NCBI RefSeq assembly: GCF_039544205.1
Contig: NZ_BAABLF010000008.1
Location: 1-64,000, forward strand
From: Ferrimonas gelatinilytica
GTDB lineage: Bacteria > Pseudomonadota > Gammaproteobacteria > Enterobacterales > Shewanellaceae
Direction of reading: 5' to 3'
Length of the DNA: 64,000 nt
This document shows, in pieces, positions 26,426 through 35,414 of the stretch. How positions within the stretch are numbered: position 1 is the stretch's first letter; the number at the start of each line of letters is the position of its first letter. A program made the position numbers and the translations under genes. The notes below the pieces were generated by a model that searched no databases, had not been told where the DNA came from, and saw only the letters and a program-made list of their open reading frames with translations.

Positions 26426-27586
26426 GTGAAACGAGCGGGAATCATGCATGGAATACAGTACTGGAGCCCTGTGGCCCTTCTGGTTTTGGGACTCTTTGGA
26501 TGTGGTCGGGAGCCGGCTTCGGCGCCGGCTGTCCCCCCAAGCGTCCAGACCCTTACCGTGTCAGAGCGGACGGTCCAACCCAAGGCGGAGTTTGTCGGCC
26601 GCACCCGGGCATTCGAGGATGTCACCCTGCAACCCCAGATCTCAGGCCAGGTTCTTGAACGTCACTTCAATGAGGGACAAACGGTGTCAGCCGGCGACCT
26701 GCTCTTCACCATTGACCCTGAGAGCTACCGATCCGAAGTAACACAGGCAGAAGCACTGTTGGAGCAGGCCATCGCAGCTCGGGATGTTGCTGTCCTCAAT
26801 TGGGAGCGGGGCCGGAGACTCCACCCGGATGGAATGATCTCCGACAACGACATGGATGAACTCACCGCCCGAAAGTTGCAGTCAGAGGCCCAGGTTGGGC
26901 AGTTGCAGGCGGCACTTGAAAGGGCCCAGTTGCAACTCTCCTACACCCAGGTGAAGGCCCCCATCGATGGACGGATCTCCGTCTCTTTAGTTGCCACCGG
27001 GGACCTGGTCACTCCCCAGACCGATCTCGCCACCCTGGTTCAGGCCGACCCCATCTACGTTTTCTTCCAGACCTCCGAACGAGAAGCGACCCGGGTGCGT
27101 CGCATGATAAGCAACAGCGATGAGGAGATCGATCTCAGTGCGCTGCCCGTAGCCATGGTCCTGCCGGATGGCGAACGCTTCGATCAACAGGGCGTCATCG
27201 ACTTTGTTGATAATCGCGTCGATGCCGCCACCGGCACCATCGCCATCCGGGCACGATTCCCCAATCCGAACCGCTTTCTGGTTCCCGGCATGTACGTCAA
27301 TGTGGAGCTCAGTTCCCCCAACGAGGAGAAGCGCCTGCTGGTGCCGCAATCCGCGGTACAGGAGGATCAACAGGGCCGTTACGTCATGGTGGTGGACAAG
27401 GACAACACGGTGAACAAACGCATCATCGAACTGAGAGACCGCTTCGGCATCGATTGGGCGGTCACCCGAGGGCTGGAGCCGGGAGAGCAGATCGTGGTGG
27501 AGGGGCTGCAGAAGATCCGTCCGGGGGCCGTAGTTACCCCGGTGGCCCAGGAGGCTCAGCCCTTCCAGTCCGAAACCCAACGATAG
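26426..27586 (+). CDS. RND efflux periplasmic adaptor lipoprotein (AcrA/MexA type)
   Basis: This 386-residue adaptor has a lipobox (LGLFGC). It is followed by the barrel-sandwich hybrid (DVTLQPQISGQVLERHFNEG), a coiled-coil hairpin (about residues 100-170), the matching lipoyl half KAPIDGRISVSLV, and the beta-barrel with VFFQTSERE and IAIRARFPNPNRFLVPGMYVNV. I chose GTG 26426 because GGGAG lies 8 nt upstream and the resulting n-region MKRAG is basic. GTG 26417 and ATG 26444 are alternatives. It is followed by the permease after 9 bp. Confidence 0.92.
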   Translation: MKRAGIMHGIQYWSPVALLVLGLFGCGREPASAPAVPPSVQTLTVSERTVQPKAEFVGRTRAFEDVTLQPQISGQVLERHFNEGQTVSAGDLLFTIDPESYRSEVTQAEALLEQAIAARDVAVLNWERGRRLHPDGMISDNDMDELTARKLQSEAQVGQLQAALERAQLQLSYTQVKAPIDGRISVSLVATGDLVTPQTDLATLVQADPIYVFFQTSEREATRVRRMISNSDEEIDLSALPVAMVLPDGERFDQQGVIDFVDNRVDAATGTIAIRARFPNPNRFLVPGMYVNVELSSPNEEKRLLVPQSAVQEDQQGRYVMVVDKDNTVNKRIIELRDRFGIDWAVTRGLEPGEQIVVEGLQKIRPGAVVTPVAQEAQPFQSETQR

Positions 27587-27595
27587 GGGGCGGTC

Positions 27596-30500
27596 ATGAT
27601 CAGCCAGTTTTTTGTCCGCCGTCCCAAGTTTGCCTTTGTCATCTCCATCGTGCTCACCCTGATGGGGCTGCTCTCCATCCCGGTATTGCCGGTAGCAGAG
27701 TTCCCCGATGTCTCGCCCCCGCAGATCTCCGTCAGCACCAGCTATGCCGGTGCCAGTGCCGAGGTGGTCAAGGACACCATTGGCCAGGTGATCGAGGCGG
27801 AGGTTAACGGCGTCGAGAACATGATCTACATGCAATCCAAATCCGCCAATGATGGCTCCTACAGTCTGACCGTCACCTTCTCCGTGGGCACCGACGCCGA
27901 TATGGCCCAGGTTAACGTACAGAACCGGGTCCAGCAGGCCCTGCCCCGACTGCCCGCCCAGGTCACACAGCAGGGGGTGAAGGTCAAGAAAAAGAGCCCC
28001 AACTTCCTGATGGTGGTGAACCTGTTCTCACCCAACGGCACCTTCGATGCCCTGTTCCAGACCAACTACGCGGGGCTCAACATCAAGGACACCCTGGCTC
28101 GGGTTCAGGGCGTCTCCGAAGTGCAGATCATCGGCGGCCTGGATTACGCCATGCGGATCTGGCTCAATCCGGACAAGATGGCCAGCTACGCCATCACCGC
28201 CAATGACGTGGTCAAGGCACTGCAGGAGCAGAACATACAGGTCGCCGCGGGCCGTATCGGAGCTGCGCCCGTGGATCCCAACCAGCAGTTTCAGTACACC
28301 CTGCAAACCAAAGGACGCCTGAGCCAGCCGGAGGAGTATGAGCGTGTGGTGCTTCGCTCCAACCCGGACGGCTCCAAGGTGATACTGGCTGATCTCGCCC
28401 GGGTTGAGCTGGGCAGCCAAACCTACGATGCCCAGGGCAAACTGGATAATGCCCCCAGCGCCATTTTGGCCATCTACCAAAGCCCCGATGCCAATGCCCT
28501 GGAGGTCTCCGCCGGGATCCGCCAGCAGATGGAGCGACTGGCTACCAATTTTCCCGATGATCTTGAGTACGAGGTGTTGTACGACACCACCGAGTTCGTT
28601 GAGGTCTCCATCAACGAGGTGGTCCAGACACTCTTTATCTCCGTGGGGCTGGTGATCCTGGTGGTCTACCTGTTCCTTCAGGATCTGCGCTCCACCCTGG
28701 TTCCGGCGATCGCCATTCCGGTCTCACTGGTGGGCACCTTTCTGTTCCTCCTGCTGTTTGAGATGACCATCAACACGGTGTCGCTGTTTGCCCTGATCCT
28801 GGCCATCGGCATCGTGGTGGATGACGCCATCGTGGTGGTGGAGAATGTCACCCGGCTGATGGAGGAGCGAGGCCTGACGCCGGCAGAGGCTACCATTGAA
28901 GCGATGAATGAGGTGACCGGCCCCATCGTTGCCACCACCTTAGTGCTGCTGGCGGTATTTGGCCCCACCGCGGTCATGCCGGGGATCACCGGGCAGATGT
29001 ACGCCCAGTTCTCGGTCACCATCTGCATCGCAGTGCTGATCTCCTCGGTCAACGCCCTTACCCTCTCCCCCGCCCTGTGCGCCTCGCTGCTTAAGCCCCC
29101 CAAGCAGCATGAGCAGGGTTTTCACGCGGCCTTCAACCGTCAGTTCGAGCGCCTCACCGGCAGTTACACCGGCCTGGTCGCCCTGTTTATCCGTCGGGGC
29201 GCCCTGACCATGGGGCTCTTCGTTTTGGCCCTGGTGGCCACCGGCGGGCTGACCAAGATCCTGCCCACCGGCTTCGTACCCGCGGAGGATAAGAAGAGCT
29301 TCCTGGTGGATCTGCAACTGCCGGACGGTGCCTCACTCAACCGAACCGAAGAGGTGATGAAGGATCTGGTGACCCTAACCCTAGAGGAGCCGGGCGTGCA
29401 GCATGTGATTCACGCCTCCGGCTTCTCGGTGCTCACCGGCTCCATCGCCTCCAACGGCGGCCTGATGATTGTCTCCCTCAGCAGCTGGGAGGAGCGGGAC
29501 GACCCCAACCTAAGCGATAAAGCGATCCTCCAACGCCTGCAGGCCAAGTACGCGGCCAACCCTCTGGTCAACGCCATGGCCTTTGCCCTGCCGCCGCTAC
29601 CTGGCGTAGGGGCCGTCGGCGGCTTCGAGTTCGTGTTGCAAGACACCATGGGGCGCTCACCGGCGGAGCTGGCTTCGGTGATGCGCGCACTGATCATCGA
29701 GGCCAACCAGGAACCCGCCATCGCCGCGGCGTTTTCCAATTTTCGCGCCGATGTACCGCAGATGTATGTCGAAGTGGACCGAGAAAAGGCCAAGGCGCTG
29801 GGGATCCCCCTAACCGAGATCTTTGCCACCATGCAAACCATGCTGGGAGGCAATTACGTCAACGACTTCAACCGGTTTGGAAAGGTATTCCGGGTCATGG
29901 TTCAGGCCCAAACCGACTTCCGCAACTCGGAAAATGACATCAACCGATTCTATGTACGCACTTCTACCGGGGAGATGGTCCCCCTCTCCACCTTGGTGAC
30001 GGTGCAGCCCATACTCGGGCCGGAGGTGGTAAGCCAATATAATCTCTATAGCTCGGTGACCATCAACGGCATCCCCGCGCCCGGCTACAGCTCCGGCGAT
30101 GCCATCAAAGCGATGCAGCAGGTCGCGGCACGCGCTCTGCCCAGTGGTTACCAGTTCGAGTGGACCGGACAAACTTACCAGGAGATAGAGGCGGGCAACC
30201 TAGCTCCCATCATCTTCTCCCTCGCATTGGTATTCACCTATCTCTTCCTGGTGGCCCAGTACGAGAGTTGGACCATCCCCCTTGCGGTGATGTTGGCGGT
30301 GCCTGTAGCAATTCTGGGTGCCTTTCTGAATGTTTGGCTCGCCGGGGGGGAGATCAACCTCTACACCCAGATAGGCCTGGTGCTGCTCATCGGTCTGGCG
30401 TCGAAGAACGCGATTCTTATCGTGGAGTTTGCCAAGCAACAGCGGGAAAGTGCAGGCGTAAGCATCGTCGAAGCGGGCCAGATGGCGGCCAAACTGCGGT

Positions 30501-30718
30501 TTCGCGCCGTACTTATGACCGCCTTCTCCTTTATTCTCGGAGTCTTCCCCCTGGTGGTGGCAAGCGGCGCGGGAGCGGAAAGCCGTAATGCCCTGGGTTA
30601 CGCGGTGTTTGGCGGCATGATCGCCGCGGGGATCGTCGGTACCCTGCTGGTTCCCGTGTTCTACGTCGTACTGCAGACCCTTCGAGAGAAGATGAAAAGC
30701 CGGGGAGCCAGCGCCTGA
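27596..30718 (+). CDS. RND multidrug efflux permease, AcrB/MexB type (HAE1)
   Basis: This 1040-residue proton-driven drug antiporter of the hydrophobe/amphiphile family begins MISQFFVRRPKFAFVISIVL. The TM4 aspartates are in AIGIVVDDAIVVVENV, with EATIEAMNEVTGPIVATTLVL and the docking-domain regions in place; the second half carries GLASKNAILIVEFAKQ. The length matches AcrB. It forms an operon with the adaptor and ends at a strong hairpin. No outer-membrane channel or TetR-type repressor is adjacent, and the LysR gene on the other side of the terminator faces away. Confidence 0.95.
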   Translation: MISQFFVRRPKFAFVISIVLTLMGLLSIPVLPVAEFPDVSPPQISVSTSYAGASAEVVKDTIGQVIEAEVNGVENMIYMQSKSANDGSYSLTVTFSVGTDADMAQVNVQNRVQQALPRLPAQVTQQGVKVKKKSPNFLMVVNLFSPNGTFDALFQTNYAGLNIKDTLARVQGVSEVQIIGGLDYAMRIWLNPDKMASYAITANDVVKALQEQNIQVAAGRIGAAPVDPNQQFQYTLQTKGRLSQPEEYERVVLRSNPDGSKVILADLARVELGSQTYDAQGKLDNAPSAILAIYQSPDANALEVSAGIRQQMERLATNFPDDLEYEVLYDTTEFVEVSINEVVQTLFISVGLVILVVYLFLQDLRSTLVPAIAIPVSLVGTFLFLLLFEMTINTVSLFALILAIGIVVDDAIVVVENVTRLMEERGLTPAEATIEAMNEVTGPIVATTLVLLAVFGPTAVMPGITGQMYAQFSVTICIAVLISSVNALTLSPALCASLLKPPKQHEQGFHAAFNRQFERLTGSYTGLVALFIRRGALTMGLFVLALVATGGLTKILPTGFVPAEDKKSFLVDLQLPDGASLNRTEEVMKDLVTLTLEEPGVQHVIHASGFSVLTGSIASNGGLMIVSLSSWEERDDPNLSDKAILQRLQAKYAANPLVNAMAFALPPLPGVGAVGGFEFVLQDTMGRSPAELASVMRALIIEANQEPAIAAAFSNFRADVPQMYVEVDREKAKALGIPLTEIFATMQTMLGGNYVNDFNRFGKVFRVMVQAQTDFRNSENDINRFYVRTSTGEMVPLSTLVTVQPILGPEVVSQYNLYSSVTINGIPAPGYSSGDAIKAMQQVAARALPSGYQFEWTGQTYQEIEAGNLAPIIFSLALVFTYLFLVAQYESWTIPLAVMLAVPVAILGAFLNVWLAGGEINLYTQIGLVLLIGLASKNAILIVEFAKQQRESAGVSIVEAGQMAAKLRFRAVLMTAFSFILGVFPLVVASGAGAESRNALGYAVFGGMIAAGIVGTLLVPVFYVVLQTLREKMKSRGASA

Positions 30719-30751
30719 GGTAAGAGCAACCCGGCCCGAGGTAACATGAGG

Positions 30752-30788
30752 ATAAAAAAATGGAGGACCCAGGGTCCTCCAATTTTTC
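30752..30788 (+). terminator. terminator after the second RND operon
   Basis: TGGAGGACCC and GGGTCCTCCA form a near-perfect palindrome, flanked by an A7 run and followed by ATTTTTC, so it could act in both directions. Confidence 0.88.
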
Positions 30789-31160
30789 TTATTAATTTGA
30801 GCTTGGTTATTGTTGTTACCGCGGCTCGTCGCTTTATTGCCCGATGGTCTTAGTGCCATGGTACGGGCGAATCGTGATGGCAATCCAAAGTCGCCTGGTA
30901 TCAAAAGCCGGTTGGGTACGGCCCTTACAGCAGCGGCAGGAGCCTAAATAGGGCTATCTCGGCCTCGCCTGTTCGATGGCGCTCATCATACCAGTGGTTT
31001 CGCCACGGGCAAGACCAGACCCATCGCAAGACAACAAAGACGCAACATTGATGACCTCTTCCCCTGCTAAGGACGCCATAAAAAATATATAAAAATTAAT
31101 GCCTTGAAGATTACTCCGCAAAAAAGTCCGTAACTGTTCTCTGTAAAGAACAGTCTCTCC
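30789..31160. other. intergenic region with no supported gene
   Basis: About 370 bases lie between the RND terminator and the LysR stop. They include a short AT-rich tract (31080-31120) and a small hairpin ACTGTTCT/AGAACAGT near 31133-31153 that may end the LysR transcript weakly. I see no RNA or protein gene. Confidence 0.4.
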
Positions 31161-32093
31161 TCACTCCTGAGTCGAGTCCACCTTCAATCCCCAGCGTTTT
31201 TTGTCGCCTAAGTGGCCCCGAATGAACTCGACAAAGGCACGAACCTTGGGTGGAAGGTGTTGTCTACGCGGGTAAACCGCCTGCAAAGCCAACTTGTGAT
31301 TCAGTTGCCAATCGGGCAAAAGTTGCACCAACTCCCCTTTTTGCAGCTCCTGCTCCAACAGATAGGTCGCCAGATAGACGATCCCCAGACCATGTTGAGC
31401 GGCGTCTTTCAGTGCCGGTGCATCATCCACCCGGTAATTCCCCTGCACCCGAATCTCACAACGCTCTTCGTCGCGGCCAAACTCCCAAACGCTGTGTTGA
31501 TACCACTCGCTTTTGTATGTCAGGCAGTTATGCTCCGCCAACTGTTCAGGATGATAGGGAACACCATGCTTGGCCAGGTAGGTGGGAGACGCCAGCAGGG
31601 CGAACTCGCACTCCATCACCGGACGGGCCACCATGCCCAATGGGAGCTGCTCAGACATGGTCAACAGCAGGTCCAACCCCTCCGCCACGACGTCTACCTT
31701 ATGGTCAAGGAAGCTGATCTCCAGCTCCAGCTCCGGATGCTCATCCATAAACAGGGGGATCAGGGGCATCAAGTGCATGGAGCCAAACGCCTGGGTAATG
31801 CCCACCCTCAGTACCCCTCGGATCTCCCGCTGCAAAGTCTGTACGCTGGCAATGGCCTGATCCAGGTCCTTGAGCAGCCCTTCTCCGTGGCTGTAGAGCA
31901 ACTCTCCGCTCTCGGTCAGGCTCAAAGAGCGTGTGGTTCGCTGAACCAGTTGAACCCCAAGATGCTGCTCCAGCTGACTGATCTGACTGCTGACTTTGGA
32001 TTTGGAGATCCCAAGCTTGCGCGCTGCCGCTGAGAACCCCTGGGCCCGCACCACATGGGTAAAAATAACAATAGGTTCTAACAATTCACGCAT
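31161..32093 (-). CDS. LysR family transcriptional regulator
   Basis: This 310-residue regulator has an N-terminal winged helix-turn-helix (about residues 5-62: FSAAARKLGISKSKVSSQISQLEQHLG, broken here at FSAAARKLG and SKSKVSSQ) and a periplasmic-binding-like effector domain from about residue 90 (VGITQAFGSMHLMPLI). The subgroup resembles the CrgA/AaeR-like set. LysR proteins usually control a divergent neighbour, but the gene on the other side of its start faces the same way, so the target is unknown. Confidence 0.92.
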   Translation of the reverse strand: MRELLEPIVIFTHVVRAQGFSAAARKLGISKSKVSSQISQLEQHLGVQLVQRTTRSLSLTESGELLYSHGEGLLKDLDQAIASVQTLQREIRGVLRVGITQAFGSMHLMPLIPLFMDEHPELELEISFLDHKVDVVAEGLDLLLTMSEQLPLGMVARPVMECEFALLASPTYLAKHGVPYHPEQLAEHNCLTYKSEWYQHSVWEFGRDEERCEIRVQGNYRVDDAPALKDAAQHGLGIVYLATYLLEQELQKGELVQLLPDWQLNHKLALQAVYPRRQHLPPKVRAFVEFIRGHLGDKKRWGLKVDSTQE

Positions 32094-32152
32094 TCACGAC
32101 GGTTCCTCTTTGCCCCAAACATTATTGAACCCCGACGGGCCAGAAAAGAAAA

Positions 32153-32175
32153 GCGGCGGTGTTGAACACCGCCGC
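32153..32175 (-). terminator. terminator after yggN
   Basis: GCGGCGGTG/CACCGCCGC has a 5-nt loop and on the minus strand is followed by a T-rich tract (CTTTTCTTTTC). It separates yggN from the LysR gene. Confidence 0.8.
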
Positions 32176-32221
32176 CCACTCCACACTGTAGCGAACCGAC
32201 TGTAATCAGGGGCCAGAAAAC

Positions 32222-33031
32222 TTAGCGGATCCAGGCCAATGAGGGGTCACCCTGGACAATCACATCGATGCCATTGAGCTCTGGGATCAGGCGCTGCACC
32301 TCACCCTCAATCTGGTCAACGGCGATCCAGTCCTGACACATCGCCTCTGCCTTGCGTTCGATCTCCTCGGACTGCGCTTCGACGCGGGCTTCCAAGCGCT
32401 CGCCCATCTGCTCCATGGAGCGGCCAAATTTCTCCATCTTTTCCTCGAAGCTGCCCGCTTCGCCGTCCGCCAGCGCCTGGCCCATCATCACCATGACGCT
32501 ACCCACCGATGCCGTGATCGCCTGCTCGAGTTGCTCGGAAACCGCGTCGTCGATCTCGGACTCGAGATTATTCATCGTCTCGCCACTGAGTTTGTAGCTG
32601 CCGGACCCTGTCACCAGCGATCCCTGAACCCGCTGACGAACCCCCTCCATCAACCCCGTCAGGCTATCCGCTTCCACCCCCAAGGCGCCAAGTTCGGTCA
32701 CCACCTCATCGACAGCCACCGTGGCCAATCCCAGGGCTTCATCCACTACGCCCACCAACGCCTTGGCGTTGACCAGCAGCTGGCTTTGATAAAGCGCCAA
32801 GGCATCATGCTGGACCGGTGTCAGTGGGACCTCTTCGTCACCAAGCCAGAGGCGTCCCTGCTCGAAGCGATAAAGGATTTTCTTGTTTTCGCTCACCAGC
32901 AAACGCTCCGAATCCACCTCCAACGTGTGCTGGAAACTCAGGTCACACTGGACACCATTGAACTGCAGATCGTTGGCAAACGCCGTAAACGAACCAAACA
33001 GCGCTGCAACACAAAAAGCAAAACGTAACAT
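32222..33031 (-). CDS. yggN: DUF2884 / YggN family periplasmic protein
   Basis: This 269-residue exported protein has the signal peptide MLRFAFCVAALFGSFTAFA. The DUF2884 body begins NDLQFNGVQCDLSF, with a short beta region (about residues 20-75) and then a long acidic alpha-helical part with EEKMEKFGRSMEQMGERLE. The function is unknown. ATG 33031 follows AAGGAT; a 14-residue extension upstream would spoil the signal peptide. Its place near yggL-trmB-mutY matches E. coli. Confidence 0.88.
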   Translation of the reverse strand: MLRFAFCVAALFGSFTAFANDLQFNGVQCDLSFQHTLEVDSERLLVSENKKILYRFEQGRLWLGDEEVPLTPVQHDALALYQSQLLVNAKALVGVVDEALGLATVAVDEVVTELGALGVEADSLTGLMEGVRQRVQGSLVTGSGSYKLSGETMNNLESEIDDAVSEQLEQAITASVGSVMVMMGQALADGEAGSFEEKMEKFGRSMEQMGERLEARVEAQSEEIERKAEAMCQDWIAVDQIEGEVQRLIPELNGIDVIVQGDPSLAWIR

Positions 33032-33286
33032 GATGAATATCCTTAAAAGCAATCTTAGGTGCTCCTGCCCCATACAGGCCCGGTGCCCACGAAATTAACG
33101 GCCGTTGCGAGATAATCTGCAAACAAATTTCATGCCAGGTCATCACGATGAACTGCAGGGCCCATTAGCCCTCGCTTCCTATGAACAATGGCAGGTTGAC
33201 GATAATGCGCAATTTCGTTGAGTTCGCCAAATGTTAGGCAAACTTCACAGACGCCCATGACGGCCTATGGTCTCAACGACGAACAA
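33032..33286. other. upstream region of yggN
   Basis: About 255 bases lie between yggN and the glsA terminator. The stretch is AT-richer than its surroundings and presumably contains the yggN promoter, but no element stands out. Confidence 0.35.
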
Positions 33287-33318
33287 GAGGGGCCGCATAA
33301 TCGCGGCCCCCTCTTTTT
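33287..33318 (-). terminator. terminator downstream of glsA
   Basis: GAGGGGCCGC pairs with GCGGCCCCCTC around a 6-nt loop. The T run is best on the plus strand (CTCTTTTTAC), but no plus-strand gene precedes it. It most likely ends the trmB-yggL-glsA transcript, whose tail reads CCCCTCTTG. Confidence 0.7.
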
Positions 33319-33344
33319 ACAACCGTGAGATTTAAAAGCGCGGG

Positions 33345-34256
33345 TCAGAAAATAGAGCGGCCCAGGCGCTTGCTCAACATCTCAAGCATCGCCACTCCGG
33401 CCACCGAATTACCACTGGGGTCCAGCTCCGGAGACCACACCGCCACACTCATCTGCCCCGGCACCACGGCCACAATGCCTCCGCCAACGCCACTTTTGCC
33501 CGGCATTCCAACCCGGTAAGCAAACTCACCAGAGCCGTCATAAAGGCCACAGGTGGCCAGCAGGGCATTCACCTGGCGGTTCTGCTTTTCCGAAAGTCGG
33601 TTCTGATGGTCCAATCCGCTGCCCTTGTTGCTGAGGAAGAAGAACGCCCGAGCCAGATCGGCGCAGCTCATTCGGATTGCGCAGTGACTGAAGTAGGTTC
33701 GCAGTACCGCATCCACATCGTTATCGAAGTTTCCAAACGACTTCATCAGGTAAGCAATCGCGGCGTTGCGGGCAGAGTGCTGGTACTCCGATGCGGCAAC
33801 CAACTTGTCGGAAACAATATGGGGATTGCCGGACAGCTCCCGGACCATCTCCAGCATCCGCTGCTTAGGCGCACTGAGGCGGGACTGCAGCATATCGGTG
33901 ATCACTAGGGCACCGGCATTGATAAAGGGATTTCGGGGTTTGCCGCGCTCAAACTCCAGCTGGACCAGCGAGTTAAATGGGTTTCCCGAAGGCTCCTTGC
34001 CTACCCGGCTCCACAGCTCCTGCTCGTCATACAGTCCCATTGCCAGCACCAGGGCAAACACTTTGGAGATGCTCTGGATGGAAAAGGCCTCCTCGAAGTC
34101 TCCCGCCCCGACCACACCACGGTGGCTGCAAACGGCGATGCCCAGCTTACCGCTGGGCACCTTGGCGAGTTCTGGGATGTAATCGGCGACCTTACCGCCA
34201 CCCAGGAGTGGCGTCGCATCCGCCACCACTTCCTGCAGTTGGAGCGCAGTCGGCAT
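33345..34256 (-). CDS. glsA: glutaminase A
   Basis: This 303-residue serine-dependent beta-lactamase-fold glutaminase converts glutamine to glutamate and ammonia. The catalytic Ser and Lys lie in FSIQSISKVF (S-x-x-K). NPFINAGALV, the catalytic-tyrosine region ASEYQHSARNAA and GMPGKSGVGGGI are all present. Its ATG overlaps the yggL stop (TGATG), so the two are translationally coupled. In E. coli the equivalent neighbourhood carries ansB, an unrelated amidase. Confidence 0.95.
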   Translation of the reverse strand: MPTALQLQEVVADATPLLGGGKVADYIPELAKVPSGKLGIAVCSHRGVVGAGDFEEAFSIQSISKVFALVLAMGLYDEQELWSRVGKEPSGNPFNSLVQLEFERGKPRNPFINAGALVITDMLQSRLSAPKQRMLEMVRELSGNPHIVSDKLVAASEYQHSARNAAIAYLMKSFGNFDNDVDAVLRTYFSHCAIRMSCADLARAFFFLSNKGSGLDHQNRLSEKQNRQVNALLATCGLYDGSGEFAYRVGMPGKSGVGGGIVAVVPGQMSVAVWSPELDPSGNSVAGVAMLEMLSKRLGRSIF

Positions 34257-34594
34257 CAGCCCCACCAGATATCGTAAAGCTCCGACATCCGGAAATCGGA
34301 GACCGGCTGCTTGGCAAAGAAATCACTGACCCTCTGTCGGTCCGCCTCGGTGCACTTGCCGATATCACGGGTACAGATAACGCCTTCCCATGCTTTGTGA
34401 CCGCTGCCGGAGAAACCCAGTCCAGCTGGCTCGATCACCTTGTCAATAAACTGATCGACGATGGTATCGATCTGCGCTTCGGTCACTTCAGGGTTGAAGG
34501 TCCAGAACAGGTCAAACCCCAGCTCCTGGTAGGCACCGGTGCGCAGCTTCTTGTGAATACGTTGGTTACGTTTCGCATTACTCTTGATGGCCAT
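34256..34594 (-). CDS. yggL: YggL family 50S ribosome-binding protein (DUF469)
   Basis: This 112-residue basic-N-terminal protein (AIKSNAKRNQRIHKKLRTG) has the DUF469 core ELGFDLFWTFNP, IEPAGLGFSGSG and EGVICTRDIGKCTEADR. E. coli YggL has been reported to associate with the ribosome. It lies between trmB (9 bp upstream) and glsA (overlap), so the three are one unit. Confidence 0.93.
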   Translation of the reverse strand: MAIKSNAKRNQRIHKKLRTGAYQELGFDLFWTFNPEVTEAQIDTIVDQFIDKVIEPAGLGFSGSGHKAWEGVICTRDIGKCTEADRQRVSDFFAKQPVSDFRMSELYDIWWG

Positions 34595-34603
34595 GATGTC
34601 GCC

Positions 34604-35320
34604 TTAACTCTCGCGCTTGAAGATGAGATCCCAAACCCCGTGGCCGAGACGATGGCCGCGGGCCTCGAACTTGGTCAGGGGACGAAAATCGGGACGAGGT
34701 ACAAAATCACCATCACTGGCGGTGTTCACGAAGCCAGGCGCTTCATTCATCTCCGCCACCATGTGTTCTGCGTAATGTTCCCAATCGGTGGCCATATGGA
34801 AGAGCCCACCCAGCTTTAGCTTCTGGCGGATCTGGGCAATAAAGGACTCCTTCACGATACGGCGCTTATGGTGACGCTTCTTGTGCCAGGGATCCGGGAA
34901 ATAGAGCTGTACCCTGTCGAGACTGGCATCGGCAATACAATCCTCCAGCACCTCAACGGCGTCATGCTCGTAGACCCGCAGGTTGGTCACCCCCAACTCC
35001 TCCGCATAGAGCAGGCAGGCCCCGACGCCCGGACCATGCACCTCGATACCGACGAAGTTCTTCTCCGGCTCCGCCTTGGCCATCTCGACCAGGGACTTAC
35101 CCATGCCAAAGCCGATCTCTAGCACCACCGGGGCGCTGCGGCCAAAGACCTGGTCCAGATCGACCGGACCATCTTCATGGTTCAGTCCCATGGTGGGCCA
35201 GTACTGCTCCATGGCACGGGCCTGCCCCTTGGTCATACGCCCCTCCCGCTTTACGAAGGAGCGGATCTTGCGCATACGTTTGTCCTCGTCCTGGACACCC
35301 GGCTTCTGCTCGTCAGTCAT
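34604..35320 (-). CDS. trmB: tRNA (guanine-N7)-methyltransferase
   Basis: This 238-residue SAM-dependent enzyme makes m7G46 in the tRNA variable loop. The SAM motif is VLEIGFGMGKSLVEMA and the tRNA-binding motif is FPDPWHKKRHHKRR, followed by ATDWEHYAEHM. An extended basic N-terminus (KRMRKIRSFVKREGRMTKGQ) is typical. ATG 35320 follows AGAAG; a TTG one codon earlier is less likely. It is divergent from mutY with about 95 bp between. Confidence 0.96.
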   Translation of the reverse strand: MTDEQKPGVQDEDKRMRKIRSFVKREGRMTKGQARAMEQYWPTMGLNHEDGPVDLDQVFGRSAPVVLEIGFGMGKSLVEMAKAEPEKNFVGIEVHGPGVGACLLYAEELGVTNLRVYEHDAVEVLEDCIADASLDRVQLYFPDPWHKKRHHKRRIVKESFIAQIRQKLKLGGLFHMATDWEHYAEHMVAEMNEAPGFVNTASDGDFVPRPDFRPLTKFEARGHRLGHGVWDLIFKRES

Positions 35321-35414
35321 CAATTCTTCTCGCTATAGGCGCTTTGCGCTGAGTGCGGCGGGCGATACACTGGCGCCCACAAAAACGCGTGATTGTATTT
35401 TAGGTTGCTCATCG

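Noticed and set aside
30200..30904. A 234-codon minus-strand frame at the end of the RND permease
   Set aside because: It overlaps the conserved permease C-terminus and its terminator; it is a shadow.
35076..35414. N-terminal extension of mutY
   Set aside because: The frame is merely open across divergent trmB; MutY similarity begins at the ATG at 35415.
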